DNA from: Gemmatimonadota bacterium
GTDB taxonomy: Bacteria > Gemmatimonadota > Gemmatimonadetes > Longimicrobiales > Longimicrobiaceae
Length of the DNA stretch: 58,862 bases
NCBI GenBank assembly: GCA_028287185.1
Contig: JAQBQD010000070.1
Span: 1 to 58,862, forward strand
Reading direction: 5' to 3'
In this document: positions 8,701-16,701 of the stretch, one piece after another
Position numbering within the stretch: the first letter of the stretch is position 1
Layout: each line of letters starts with the position of its first letter
The notes under the pieces: model-generated
The model's database searches: none
What the model saw: the letters and a program-made list of their open reading frames with translations, nothing else
Told to the model about the DNA's origin: nothing
Program-made: the position numbers and the translations under genes

Positions 8701-11700
8701 AGACCACGAGTCCGACGGGACTGGTGAGCCTGACGGGCTACGATGCGACCGGCAACCGGGTGTGGCAGCAGGCGGGGCCGGACCCTGCGCGGCGGTCCTT
8801 CTTCCACTCCAACGCGCTGGGCCAGGTCGATACGGTGTGGAGCGCGCGGGCGGCGGCTGCGGGCGAAGCGCCGGAGACGATCGAGTACGACGCCACGCTG
8901 CGCAACGTGAGCGCCGTCGTCAGTCCGCTCGGCATCCGCACCACCTACCAGGGCGACCGCATCGGGCGCGACACGCTGACGGTTGCGCCGGTGGATACCG
9001 CGACCGACGCGTCAGGCGCCACGAGCATCGCATATCAGCGGCAGATCACCCGGTACGACGTAGTCGACCGGGTGTGGCAGACGGTGAGCACGGGTCCCAA
9101 GATCAAGTTCCCCAGCTTCGTGGCGGTGAACGCGTCCGCGTGGGACAGTGTGCCGGCAGAGGCGGTTACGGTCACGAACACGTACGTCCACGACCTGCTG
9201 ACGGCGGTCGCACGCGTGGCAAGCCCGGACCCGGGAGGGGTCGGGACCGTCACGACGGGCTACCACTACGACGCGCTGGCCCGCAAGACGGTGGAAGTCG
9301 CCCCGGACGGCGGGACAGACTCCACCGTCTACGATCTTGCCGGCAACGTGGTGCAGACGTGGAGCCGCCGCGGCAAGATGGTGTCGATGACGTACGACGC
9401 CCTGGGCCGGCTGCTGCACCGGACCGTGCCGCCCGACACCGCCGTCACGCCACCCGTGTATGCAGGACTCGATACCTGGTACTTCCCGCGCTACGTGGAC
9501 GACGGCAGCGGCGGCCTGGACAGCAAGAACTCGCTGGCGAGCCTGATCGTGCCGGGCGAGGAGGCGGACTTCGCCTACGACGGCGCCGGGCACATCGTGC
9601 GCGCCGACAACGGCGACGCGCAGGTGCGGCGGACGTACTACCCGAACGGGCAGCTCCGCACCGACACCCTGCACATCCGCACCTACCGCGGGACCGACTT
9701 CGCGACCCACACGTATGCGCTGACGTACGCGTACGACCTGGAGGGCCGGCAGACTGTCCTGCAACTTCCGGTCGCCATCGCTCCTGCTGCCGGCTTTGCC
9801 ACGCAGAGCTATGGGTACAATCCCGTCACGGGCGCGCTGGAGACCATCACGGACCCGCTGGCGAACACCTTCCAGTTCGGGTATGACGACGACCAGCGGC
9901 TGACGGGCTTCTGGCGCAACGGGTTCAGCGAGCAGTACGGGTACGATCCGGACGGACGGCGTACCCACCGGCTGGAGTCGAAGACCAACACCACGGCGTA
10001 CCTTCACGACGACGCCTACGGCTTCGACCTGCGCGGCAAGCAGCGCTTCGTCCGATCGCTGGCCGACAGCACGCGGGTAGGCTACAGCGGGCTCGGAAGC
10101 CTGGCTCGCTCGTTCACGGGCGCGCGGAGCAACTCCGGCACCTCGGTGAACGAGCGGTACGAGCAGGACGCCCTCGGCAACCAGGTCCAGTCCGTCACGA
10201 AGACCACCGGCGCAACCCGCTTCCAGTACGAGGGCACGCCGCCGTCCAGCCTGCGCCGGTACCAGGCGGGGACGGGGCGACTGCGAGGCTCGACTCAGCA
10301 CGAGATCAGCAGCTCATCGTACTTCCTGCCGGTGGGCCAGGACAGCTCGCTCTACGACGCGAGCGGCAACCGCTGGCTGTTCACGCAGTACCATCAGGAG
10401 AAGACGCCATATCCGACCACGAGCTGTGCCCGCTGGGCCGGCTGCAGCACGGTGGACGGATCGACGGCCGTGTTCGAGGAGGCGACCCGCCAGTACTACG
10501 GCGCGGACGAACGGCTGCGGGTGGTGGACCGCCGCACCTGCTTCCAGTGGAACGGCCACTGCGACACGGTCAAGCAGCCGCTTCCCAGCCAGCGTGGCGC
10601 CTTCGAGGAGTACCGCTACGACGCGCTGGGCCGGCGCGTGCTGGTCCGCACCCGGCAGAGCTGGCTGTGCCAGAGCCGGTGCATGAACGTGGTGCGGCGC
10701 GTGATCTGGGACGGCGACAATGTCCTGGCCGAGATCCAGGCGCCCGGGCAGGACTCGGCGACGGCGGCGGTCATGGAGCAGGATGTGGGCTTCAGTGTGC
10801 GCGCGGGCAACGCGTACGTGGGCCCGGACACCAGCGGAACGTCCGCGGCGAGCGCCTCGATGGCGTACCCCGGCTTCTACCTGGGCCGGGTGGTCTACGT
10901 GCACGGCGGCGGGATGGACCATCCGCTGGCGATCCTGCGGATGGAGTACAGCGACTCGCTGCCGGGGCCGATCACCATCTTCCCGCATGAGAACTGGAAG
11001 GGCTCGTTCGATCTGGGCAGCTATACGGGCGGCACGCTGAACCCGCCCTGCAAGCTGCTGCACAGCGGCGGCACGTACACGCAGCTCCAGACCTTCACGC
11101 CGGAGCTGGGGAACGAAGCCAAGCCGACGGCGACCGACACCACCTCGCACTGCCTGAGCGTGAACTGGCCGGCGCCGCACGAGTACCTCACGCACCAGAC
11201 GCAGGACAAGGGCTTCCTCGGCCTGGAAGGGTGGAACGGCAGCCTGGTCGACGGGATGCGGGACGCGAGCGGCCAGATGTACATGCGCAACCGCTACTAC
11301 GACCCGCAGAGCAGCCGCTTCACCCAGGAGGATCCCATCGGGATCGCGGGTGGCCTGAACGTGTATGGGTTCGCGAAGGGCGATCCAGTCTCGTACTCAG
11401 ACCCATATGGACTCGCGGCGGAGGACTGTTGCCAAGCTCTCAAGGAAATGTGGACGTCATGGTCTGATTGGATCAATAGTGGCCATGTTTTGAGGGATCT
11501 CCATGGTGCGTTTAGGGACGTCGCTATTCCTGCTTGGACCGCACCCGGAGCTGGGATGGCCGTTAGAGGAATGGCAGAGGGTGCAGCCGCAGGCGTTATG
11601 CATGCAGGGGGGGATCGGACCACACCACCAACACCAGGCAGCCCGGAGATCAGCCCGCGGAGTGTCGCCGGAAAAACGCCGAATGAAATCCACGAGTATG

Positions 11701-11930
11701 CCAAGAGCCGCGGGCTTTTGCCGCAGGGCCCGGATCCCGCAAATGGTAGGGGAGCGTATACCGACCCGGTTACGGGCAAGCAACGCGTGTTGAGTCACCC
11801 CAATTCTTGTAGTCCTCACTGCCACGTTAACAATCCGGCCGGGGAGCGCCTCGACGTCCATGGGAGCGTGGTCGCACAGGAGAGCCCCGCGGCGCATCTA
11901 CCGATCGGCGGTAAACCACCCACAAGATGA
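5763..11930 (+). CDS. Secreted RHS/YD-repeat protein with variable C-terminal toxin-like tip
   Basis: A 2055-residue protein starting at the ATG at 5763, chosen because it gives a clean Sec signal peptide (residues 1-26, ending TLRAQG). After a short Ig-like region come three repeats of about 105 residues, starting near 136, 241 and 349. Each has the pattern VTPDG...LTQAFTVTNTG..., a beta-sandwich of the kind used as cell-surface stalks. Residues about 620-1830 are YD/RHS repeats (many G.....YDA.GR/NR motifs) that form a closed cage. The core ends with the RHS hallmark RYYDPQSSRFTQEDPIG and DPYG (1880-1883). The last 172 residues are unrelated to the core and histidine-rich (SPHCHVNNP, ERLDVHG, AAHLPI), as in polymorphic nuclease tips. 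I cannot name the toxin family. GC drops sharply after 11410. A small gene, probably its immunity protein, follows 12 bases later. Confidence 0.85.
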   Translation: MQAGPSRWIVPVLALCLPFTSATLRAQGGGSPDDFTAPTVQIGPQSGTVFTTATASFQVFWSDDRQLAPGTAHIYLNGTEVTSSFTYSGSATSATSSGTLSLQLGANTLRASIADVTGNESLEVESVYNRYIVGVTVTPDGTARTGTGGGSLTQAFTVTNTGNVEVDYATTLTCTAPLTACTAPATVHLLEAQSATVTATLGTGAPTASGTGRATLRAAYTGNTSIADTGWVTVAVSPAPTYTVSVTPDGATAGAYTGAAELTQAFTVTNTGTALAGYRFTVACTGAVLACTTPQTVTLGAGSSTTVSVGYAATASAGSGHVQLTATSTSDPTVSDAGSLDVAVSARAAYAVNVTPDAAILSAAPSAAASQVFTVTNTGTTSATYNLAASCTGTAIASVCSVPASVTVAPNASATATVSFTTSSAVGSGRVRLLATSTADPAAADSGWVGVGVVTRARAAPVVDVLGVNANGTLDRGSCFTAAAAPGLMYQCGAFVLGHAMPSVRSLGKGRAPALVYNTETAHPWPIVSADVTLPAGAAKPDSVTAVLSVNGATYAASLPSVPLNPGTTRRAGVSFDGIALATGLYPYTLEVRNWYGTTFYAAQAGGQLAIVNTAGSKLGAGWSVAGLARLVTTADGRRLWVDGDGSTTVFQTVTAGSRWRADALEADGDSLVLSGGLYVRYLKGGARIVLNGDGRETAIVSRLGVETSFVYDPSSGNLTTIRTAHAQGGVWDPQLSYAFEYNGAGGILSRVRAPGLTAATTRDVVFGTDGLNHLTTITDPDGAVRQIQYDGPLTHLASVLVDERGSRIALGYTNPARTAWSATRYGGGSVSNAQNVTVTYVDPRVWPLQYGIIDPAAWPGVYDGPRTDSVDVARVWLDRLGQVARIRDPHFTETYLTRGDPRFPALVTKVDAPAAGAPVTGSVAGVGPRRVSLAYYNSRGGMDSTVVVNPLGPNADGSARNARTTVLYGDPRWPDFPTQTTSPTGLVSLTGYDATGNRVWQQAGPDPARRSFFHSNALGQVDTVWSARAAAAGEAPETIEYDATLRNVSAVVSPLGIRTTYQGDRIGRDTLTVAPVDTATDASGATSIAYQRQITRYDVVDRVWQTVSTGPKIKFPSFVAVNASAWDSVPAEAVTVTNTYVHDLLTAVARVASPDPGGVGTVTTGYHYDALARKTVEVAPDGGTDSTVYDLAGNVVQTWSRRGKMVSMTYDALGRLLHRTVPPDTAVTPPVYAGLDTWYFPRYVDDGSGGLDSKNSLASLIVPGEEADFAYDGAGHIVRADNGDAQVRRTYYPNGQLRTDTLHIRTYRGTDFATHTYALTYAYDLEGRQTVLQLPVAIAPAAGFATQSYGYNPVTGALETITDPLANTFQFGYDDDQRLTGFWRNGFSEQYGYDPDGRRTHRLESKTNTTAYLHDDAYGFDLRGKQRFVRSLADSTRVGYSGLGSLARSFTGARSNSGTSVNERYEQDALGNQVQSVTKTTGATRFQYEGTPPSSLRRYQAGTGRLRGSTQHEISSSSYFLPVGQDSSLYDASGNRWLFTQYHQEKTPYPTTSCARWAGCSTVDGSTAVFEEATRQYYGADERLRVVDRRTCFQWNGHCDTVKQPLPSQRGAFEEYRYDALGRRVLVRTRQSWLCQSRCMNVVRRVIWDGDNVLAEIQAPGQDSATAAVMEQDVGFSVRAGNAYVGPDTSGTSAASASMAYPGFYLGRVVYVHGGGMDHPLAILRMEYSDSLPGPITIFPHENWKGSFDLGSYTGGTLNPPCKLLHSGGTYTQLQTFTPELGNEAKPTATDTTSHCLSVNWPAPHEYLTHQTQDKGFLGLEGWNGSLVDGMRDASGQMYMRNRYYDPQSSRFTQEDPIGIAGGLNVYGFAKGDPVSYSDPYGLAAEDCCQALKEMWTSWSDWINSGHVLRDLHGAFRDVAIPAWTAPGAGMAVRGMAEGAAAGVMHAGGDRTTPPTPGSPEISPRSVAGKTPNEIHEYAKSRGLLPQGPDPANGRGAYTDPVTGKQRVLSHPNSCSPHCHVNNPAGERLDVHGSVVAQESPAAHLPIGGKPPTR

Positions 11931-11942
11931 CGAGGAAGCAGC

Positions 11943-12260
11943 ATGGATGTGAACGGAGGTACAGCGTGGGAACTCCACGATGCGACACTCGAGCTGATCG
12001 TGGTGGATTGGCCTCTCGGGTCTGCAGAGCTACGCCTTCGGTCGGGTACTTCGGGGACGCTCGTTCTGCGGGTCGCTGGACTGACAGAGATAACGGTCCC
12101 TCGGAATCAACCATGGGGTCCGAGCGTCTCGGTAAACGAGATTAGATCATTGCGCTGTGACGTTGATTCCCGACGGATGGAAGTTGAGATGCAGAGCGGC
12201 GATGTGATCATGCTGATCGGTCGGGAATTCCAGCTTCGTGCTGCTGAAGACCAACCGTAG
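11943..12260 (+). CDS. Probable immunity protein for the RHS tip
   Basis: A 105-residue acidic, soluble protein with no signal peptide. It starts at an ATG 12 bases after the RHS stop and is preceded by GAGGAAGCAG as ribosome binding site. The sequence alternates hydrophobic and polar residues (ATLELIVVDWP, TLVLRVAGLTEITV, MEVEMQSGDVIMLI), which suggests an all-beta fold. I do not recognise the family. The call comes from context: the size, tight coupling to the 3' end of an RHS gene, and the same lower GC as the tip-coding part. An unrelated hypothetical protein is the alternative. Confidence 0.6.
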   Translation: MDVNGGTAWELHDATLELIVVDWPLGSAELRLRSGTSGTLVLRVAGLTEITVPRNQPWGPSVSVNEIRSLRCDVDSRRMEVEMQSGDVIMLIGREFQLRAAEDQP

Positions 12261-12496
12261 AGGGCTGAAGCCTTCAGCGGAGGGAACAGCCCAGCGCCAT
12301 CGTATGAGTGTAATGTGGAACCGACGGCAGACGCGTGGAGCAGCAGGGCGGGGGACTCGGTTGCCACGATTTCGTGTACCCCGATCGCCAGTGGTAGACC
12401 GCAGAGCCCTTCGACGGTCCGCCCGACACATGCAGCACCCGGAACGCGCAGGGGGATCCGCAGTTCGGAGATGTCAACCCGCGACAGTCGGAGCGA
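12261..12496. other. Non-coding, probably decayed DNA
   Basis: About 240 bases between the immunity gene and the IS1 remnant. Short open frames exist on both strands but none has a ribosome binding site or recognisable motifs. It shares the less GC-rich composition of the preceding gene. I regard it as leftover DNA of former toxin/immunity or IS material, without direct proof. Confidence 0.35.
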
Positions 12497-12606
12497 GGTG
12501 ATCACCCGCATTTGCATTGATCAGCTCTGCGGGAGAGGAACTCGACCCAGTTCCGGATGTGATCCGTCAGCCCGATCGCGATGGCCGGGCTGCGTTGGCG
12601 GTACTC
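12497..12606 (-). mobile_element. Remnant of IS1-family element (transposase C-terminus plus terminal repeat)
   Basis: On the minus strand, the frame ending at 12502 reads YRQRSPAIAIGLTDHIRNW followed by VEFLSRR. This matches the last residues of the IS1-like transposase at 39588 (YQHRSPAMALGLTDHVWVW, TEFLTR). The remnant continues into GGTGATCACCCGCATTTGCA at 12497, TTGA following. That is the same form as the terminal inverted repeats of the complete element (GGTGG.CAC.CC..TT...CA.TGA). Only one end survives. The other side is cut just before the galM stop, so the galM 3' flank is an old insertion or deletion junction. Confidence 0.8.
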
Positions 12607-12619
12607 GATAAGGCTCCGC

Positions 12620-13684
12620 CTACTCCACCCGGAACCGGTACACCGTGCGGGAGCGCAGCTCCTCGCCGGGACGCAGGATGACGGAAGGGAAAGAGGGGTG
12701 GTTGGGCGAGTCGGGAAAGCCCTGCGGCTCCAGGCACAGGCCAGAGCGGTAGCCGTGCGGCTGGCCGCCCTTTCCGCGCGTCGTCCCATCCAGGAAGTTG
12801 CCCGAGTAGAACTGCATCCCGGGCTCCGTCGTCAGCACCGTGAGCGTGCGTCCGCTTCCCGGGTCGCGCACGTGCGCGGCGACGGCGAGCGGCCCCCCGC
12901 CCCCGCGCAGTACGAAGTTGTGGTCGTACCCACCCGCCCGCGCGAGCTGCTCGTCGCTCCAGCCGATGCGCGCACCGATGGGGGTGGGCCGGCGGAAGTC
13001 GAACGCCGTGCCCTCCACCGGTGCCAGCTCGCCGGTGGGGATCAGCGTGGGGTCCACGGGGGTGATGGCGTCCGCCTGCAGCGCCAGCTCGTGGGCCAGG
13101 ACGTCGCGCGCCGGGTTTGCGGACAGGTTCCAGTAGGTGTGCTGCGTCAGCTTCGCCGGCGTCGGCCGGTCCGCCTCCGCCAAGTAGTCCACCACCAGCT
13201 CGTCCGCATCCGTCAGCGTGTACGTGACGCGGGCGCGCAGCTCGCCGGGATAGCCCTGCTCTCCGTCCGCGCTGGTGTACGCCAGCCGCACCCCGCACCC
13301 CTCGTCCGCCGGGAAGACGGAGACGGTCCAGAGCACCTTGTGGAAGCCGAGCGGGCCGCCGTGCAGGTGGTTGGGGCCGTCGTTCACCGGCAGCACGTGC
13401 TCGCGCCCGTCCAGCGTGAAGCGCCCGCGGGCGATGCGGTTGGCGCAGCGGCCGATCAGCGCGCCGAAGTACGCGTCGCCGGCCACGTACTCGGCCAGCG
13501 TGTCGTATCCCAGCACCACGTCCCCCATCACCCCGTGCCGGTCCGGCACGCAGACGGAGAGGATGGTGCCGCCGTATCCCGTGACGCGCACCTCCATGCC
13601 GCCGGCGTTGGCGAGGGCGAACGCCTCCACCGCCTCGCCCCCAGGCAGCGTGCCGAACGGTTCCCGCCGCACGCAGGCGCTCAC
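12620..13684 (-). CDS. galM: Galactose mutarotase (aldose 1-epimerase)
   Basis: A protein of about 354 residues that interconverts alpha and beta anomers of galactose before phosphorylation by GalK. Family motifs are present: YGGTILSVCVPDRHG, GRCANRIARGRF, NDGPNHLHGG with the substrate-binding His, LTQHTYWNLSA with the catalytic His, and CLEPQGFPDSPNHP with the catalytic Glu. The open frame extends to 13924. Upstream of ACVRREPFGTLPGG it reads as low-complexity Arg/Pro sequence, so I place the start at the GTG at 13684, which gives the family's usual length. It is the last gene of the minus arm and has no signal peptide, so it is cytoplasmic. Confidence 0.88.
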   Translation of the reverse strand: MSACVRREPFGTLPGGEAVEAFALANAGGMEVRVTGYGGTILSVCVPDRHGVMGDVVLGYDTLAEYVAGDAYFGALIGRCANRIARGRFTLDGREHVLPVNDGPNHLHGGPLGFHKVLWTVSVFPADEGCGVRLAYTSADGEQGYPGELRARVTYTLTDADELVVDYLAEADRPTPAKLTQHTYWNLSANPARDVLAHELALQADAITPVDPTLIPTGELAPVEGTAFDFRRPTPIGARIGWSDEQLARAGGYDHNFVLRGGGGPLAVAAHVRDPGSGRTLTVLTTEPGMQFYSGNFLDGTTRGKGGQPHGYRSGLCLEPQGFPDSPNHPSFPSVILRPGEELRSRTVYRFRVE

Positions 13685-13940
13685 CGGGCGCTCCGCGCGG
13701 AGGGTTGCCGCCCGCGTCGTGCACTCGTCCGGGACATGGGTAGATCGGTCGGGAGCATGTGGATCTCGGAAGCGGAGCGGACGTCCGGGCGAGGCGCGGT
13801 GCGGCGCCGGAGGTCGAGAAGCCGTGCGCCGTCGAACGATCCCATCGATCGGCTCGACCTGGAGTGGGGCAGGGACGACGCCTGCGTTCCGCGGAATGGT
13901 AGCATCCGCGGGCGCCCTGCCCAAGGCCCGGAGACGGACG
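13685..13940. other. Spacer between GH43 gene and galM
   Basis: Part of a 311-base gap. The galM frame stays open through it, but codon content (Arg/Pro runs) does not look coding. I see no promoter. It may hold a separate galM promoter, because a hairpin terminator lies directly upstream. Confidence 0.35.
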
Positions 13941-13968
13941 CGGCGCGGGGCCGTGGAGCCCCGCGCCG
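13941..13968 (-). terminator. Hairpin after GH43 gene
   Basis: A perfect 11-base-pair stem, CGGCGCGGGGC / GCCCCGCGCCG, with a 6-base loop (CGTGGA), 28 bases downstream of the GH43 stop. There is no U-tract on the minus strand. It may be an intrinsic terminator of the high-GC type or an mRNA-stabilising end. It would separate galM from the susCD-GH43 transcript or reduce read-through. Confidence 0.55.
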
Positions 13969-13995
13969 CGCGGCGAGCCCGTCGTTACGCGCGCG

Positions 13996-15063
13996 TCAGC
14001 CGGCCGCGCATTCGCCGGCGGGCTTGGTCTGCGCCTGGCCGACGGGGACGGGCGTGCCGAAGCTGGGCGATCCGTCCGCGTTCCAGGTGAACTCCTGCAA
14101 GCGGATGGCGCGGTTCCATCCCGGGTTGGTGTCCACCTTTGCGTGGTAGACGATCCAGTCCTCCGTTCCGTCCGGCGACTGGGTGAAGCTGGCGTGGCCG
14201 GGGCCGTAGACGCCGCCGGACTCCGCGAACACCGGGCCCGTCTTGGTCCAGCTCGCAGGCAGCATGGGGTCCGCGCCGGGGGTGAGGCGCAGTTGGCCCA
14301 GCCGGTACTCGCGCAGCCACGACTCGCGGGTGGAGTAGACCAGGAAGGTCTGCCCGGCATGCTGCAGGAACTCCGGCCCCTCCTGCAGGTCCAGCTCGGT
14401 GCCCCGCTCCCAGCTCTCGACCGGTGCGCTCAGCTTCACCCGGCCGCCCTGGAGGGTGTACGGGTTGGACATCCGCGCCATGTACAGCATCTGCGGCGTG
14501 CGGTCCGTCGCCGCGTCGTGCTCCCAGCCCGACCACACGGCGTAGAGCTGCCCGTTCACGCGCTCCACCGTGAGGTCGATGGCCCAGGTGTCCGCCGCGC
14601 CGGTGTCCGCCGTGTGCAGCATGCCGCGGTCGGTGTAGGCGCCCTGCGGGTCCTGGCCCACGCTCTCCAGCACGCCGGCGTGCTGGGTGGTGAAGGGAGG
14701 GCCGCTGCGGCCGGCGGCGTAGTAGATGTACCAGCGCCCGTCCAGGTAGTGCAGCTCCGGCGCCCACACGTTGGTGCGGTTCCACCCCGTGTCCGGTGCG
14801 GCCCACACGCGCACGCCGTTGGAGACCATCCCCGTGAGCGTCTGCGAGCGGTACACCCAGATGCCGTTGTCGCGCGACTGCACGAGGTAGTAGGCGCCGT
14901 TCTGCTTCACCACCCAGGGGTCGGCGCCGTCGGCGAGGGGGCCGCGGAAGGTGCAGTCCGTCGCGGGCCCGCCGCCCCCGCCGCCGGGGCCGGTGGTGGC
15001 GTTGGAGCAGCCGCCGGCCAGCAGCAGCGCGGCCAGGAAGAGCGAGAGCCGTCGAGTGTTCAT
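13996..15063 (-). CDS. GH43-family glycosidase lipoprotein
   Basis: A 355-residue five-bladed beta-propeller glycosidase. The ATG at 15063 gives a lipoprotein signal peptide with lipobox LAGGC (Cys about 20) and a Gly-rich linker; upstream frame residues are Arg/Pro noise. The three GH43 acidic residues can be placed: the base Asp in LADGADPWVVKQNG, the pKa-modulating Asp in WAIDLTVERVNGQLY, and the acid Glu in LQEGPEFLQHAGQTF. WAPELHYLDGRWYIYYAA is a family hallmark. GH43 members act on alpha-L-arabinofuranosides, beta-xylosides or beta-galactans; next to susCD and a GH2, a side-chain-removing or galactan-cleaving role is likely. It lies 112 bases after susD. Confidence 0.85.
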   Translation of the reverse strand: MNTRRLSLFLAALLLAGGCSNATTGPGGGGGGPATDCTFRGPLADGADPWVVKQNGAYYLVQSRDNGIWVYRSQTLTGMVSNGVRVWAAPDTGWNRTNVWAPELHYLDGRWYIYYAAGRSGPPFTTQHAGVLESVGQDPQGAYTDRGMLHTADTGAADTWAIDLTVERVNGQLYAVWSGWEHDAATDRTPQMLYMARMSNPYTLQGGRVKLSAPVESWERGTELDLQEGPEFLQHAGQTFLVYSTRESWLREYRLGQLRLTPGADPMLPASWTKTGPVFAESGGVYGPGHASFTQSPDGTEDWIVYHAKVDTNPGWNRAIRLQEFTWNADGSPSFGTPVPVGQAQTKPAGECAAG

Positions 15064-15175
15064 CGGCGCCATCGGGTGCGTGGAGCGTGGGGCGGAGCCG
15101 GGGCCGCGCGCGCCCGCCGAACGCGGCGGACGCACAGGGCCCCGGGAGGGTCGTTCGTCCAGCGTCACGCCCGGC

Positions 15176-16651
15176 TCACCACCCCGGGTTCTGGTGGACG
15201 TTGGGGTTCAGGTTGGTCTCCGTCGACGGGATGGGCAGCAGCGCCCGGTGGGCGTCGAAGAGCTCGAAGTCGGGGTCGTGCGCCTTCAGCACGGCGATCT
15301 TGGCCGGGTCCGTGAGCCAGCCGTGGCGCTCCAGCCACAGCCAGCGCTCCTGCTCGAACGCCAGCTCCACGATCTCCTCGTGCTCCACCGCGTCGCGCAT
15401 CTGCGGCTGGGTGAGCGTGGCGAGCGGGGCCAGGTGCGCGCGGGCGCGCACGGCGTCCACCAGCGTCTTGGCCGGCCCCAGCTGGTTCTGCTCCACCAGC
15501 GCCTCGGCCTCCAGCAGCATGATCCCGCCCAGCCGCATCACCTTGACGTTGATGGGATTGTCCCAGTCCTGGTTGTCCTTGTAGTACTCCCCCATCTTCT
15601 TCCAGAACACGTCGCCCAGGCGGTCGCCGTAGCGCTGCGCGAAGGGCTGCGTGTAGACGTCCATCCCGCCCGGCTTGTTGTAGAAGAGGGTGGCGTCCAG
15701 GCGCGGATCGGCCCCGCCCGTTGTGGTCTGCTCGGCCTGCATCTGCTGGAAGAGCCACTGGGTGGGCTCGCCGTCGCAGAAGCCCACGCCGCAGGGCCCC
15801 ATCATCTTCAGCAGGTTCTGGCCCCGCGCGCCGGCGGCCAGCACCTCGGGCCCGCCGAACTGCACCTCGAAGACGGACTCGAGGTTGTTGTCGTTGGCCG
15901 CGACGAAGTTGTCGCCGTAGTTCCCCAGCAGCTGGTACTGCCCCGAGGTGCGCACCGCGGCGAAGGCGGCCGAGGCCTGCGCCCACTTGCCCTGCTGCAG
16001 GTACGCCTTGCCCAGCAGCCCCATGGCGGCGCCCTTCGTCGCGCGGCCCACGTCGGCGCCGCTGTAGCCGGCGGGGAGCACGGCGGCGGCCTCGGTCAGG
16101 TCCTTCTCCACCTGCGCCCACGCCTCGGCCGCGCTGGCCTGCGCGGGGCGCTCCGTGGGGGCGGCGGGGGCCAGCGTCATGGGCACGCTGCCGTACAGGT
16201 TCACCAGGTCGAAGTACATCAGCGCCCGGATGAACTTGGCCTCGCCCACGATGCGGTCGCGCCGCCCGGCGTCCATGGCGATGGCCGGCACGTTGGCGAT
16301 CACCTGGTTGGCGCGGAAGATCGCCTGGTAGTGGTGCTGCCACAGCTCGCGGTTCACCTCGAAGTCGTAGCTGGAAAGCACCGACTTGGTGAAGTTGGCC
16401 AGGTCGCCCCAGGGGCTGCGGCTGCGGCCCACGTCGCTGCGGATGTCGGTGGCGAACTGCATCCACCGGCCGTAGGTGCCGTTCTCCTCCAGGGCGCGGT
16501 AGGTGGCGTTCACGCCCTGCGTGGCGTCGGCCTCCGTCTGCCAGAAGGTGTCGGCGGTGCGCTGGTTGGGGTCGGTGAGGTTCAGGTCGGTGCACCCCGC
16601 CGCCACGACGCCCAGCAGCAGCGCCCCGATCACTCCGTGTCTCGTTCTCAT
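15176..16651 (-). CDS. SusD/RagB-family outer-membrane glycan-binding lipoprotein
   Basis: A 491-residue lipoprotein with signal MRTRHGVIGALLLGVVAAGC (ATG at 16651). Typical SusD features are the early LNLTDPNQRTADTFWQTEADATQG segment and the TPR-like helical pairs IVGEAKFIRALMYFDLVNLYGSVPM and AWAQVEKDLTEAAAVLP. The C-terminal IVELAFEQERWLWLERHGW and LLPIPSTETNLNPNVHQNPGW close it. SusD forms the lid of a SusC transporter and captures oligosaccharides. The gene follows susC by 50 bases, so they are one transcript. Substrate cannot be told from sequence; neighbours point to galactose- or arabinose-containing glycans. Confidence 0.92.
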   Translation of the reverse strand: MRTRHGVIGALLLGVVAAGCTDLNLTDPNQRTADTFWQTEADATQGVNATYRALEENGTYGRWMQFATDIRSDVGRSRSPWGDLANFTKSVLSSYDFEVNRELWQHHYQAIFRANQVIANVPAIAMDAGRRDRIVGEAKFIRALMYFDLVNLYGSVPMTLAPAAPTERPAQASAAEAWAQVEKDLTEAAAVLPAGYSGADVGRATKGAAMGLLGKAYLQQGKWAQASAAFAAVRTSGQYQLLGNYGDNFVAANDNNLESVFEVQFGGPEVLAAGARGQNLLKMMGPCGVGFCDGEPTQWLFQQMQAEQTTTGGADPRLDATLFYNKPGGMDVYTQPFAQRYGDRLGDVFWKKMGEYYKDNQDWDNPINVKVMRLGGIMLLEAEALVEQNQLGPAKTLVDAVRARAHLAPLATLTQPQMRDAVEHEEIVELAFEQERWLWLERHGWLTDPAKIAVLKAHDPDFELFDAHRALLPIPSTETNLNPNVHQNPGW

Positions 16652-16701
16652 GGTTCCGGTCCTCGCCCGTGTACGGGGTTCAGGGCTGCTCGCGCCGGCC
16701 G

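Noticed and set aside
5655..8807. 1050-codon minus-strand frame opposite the RHS gene
   Set aside because: Antisense shadow with Arg/His/Val-rich sequence; the plus strand encodes a signal peptide, repeats and RHS motifs.
13685..13924. N-terminal extension of galM
   Set aside because: Translation is Arg/Pro noise and exceeds the family length; GTG at 13684 fits.
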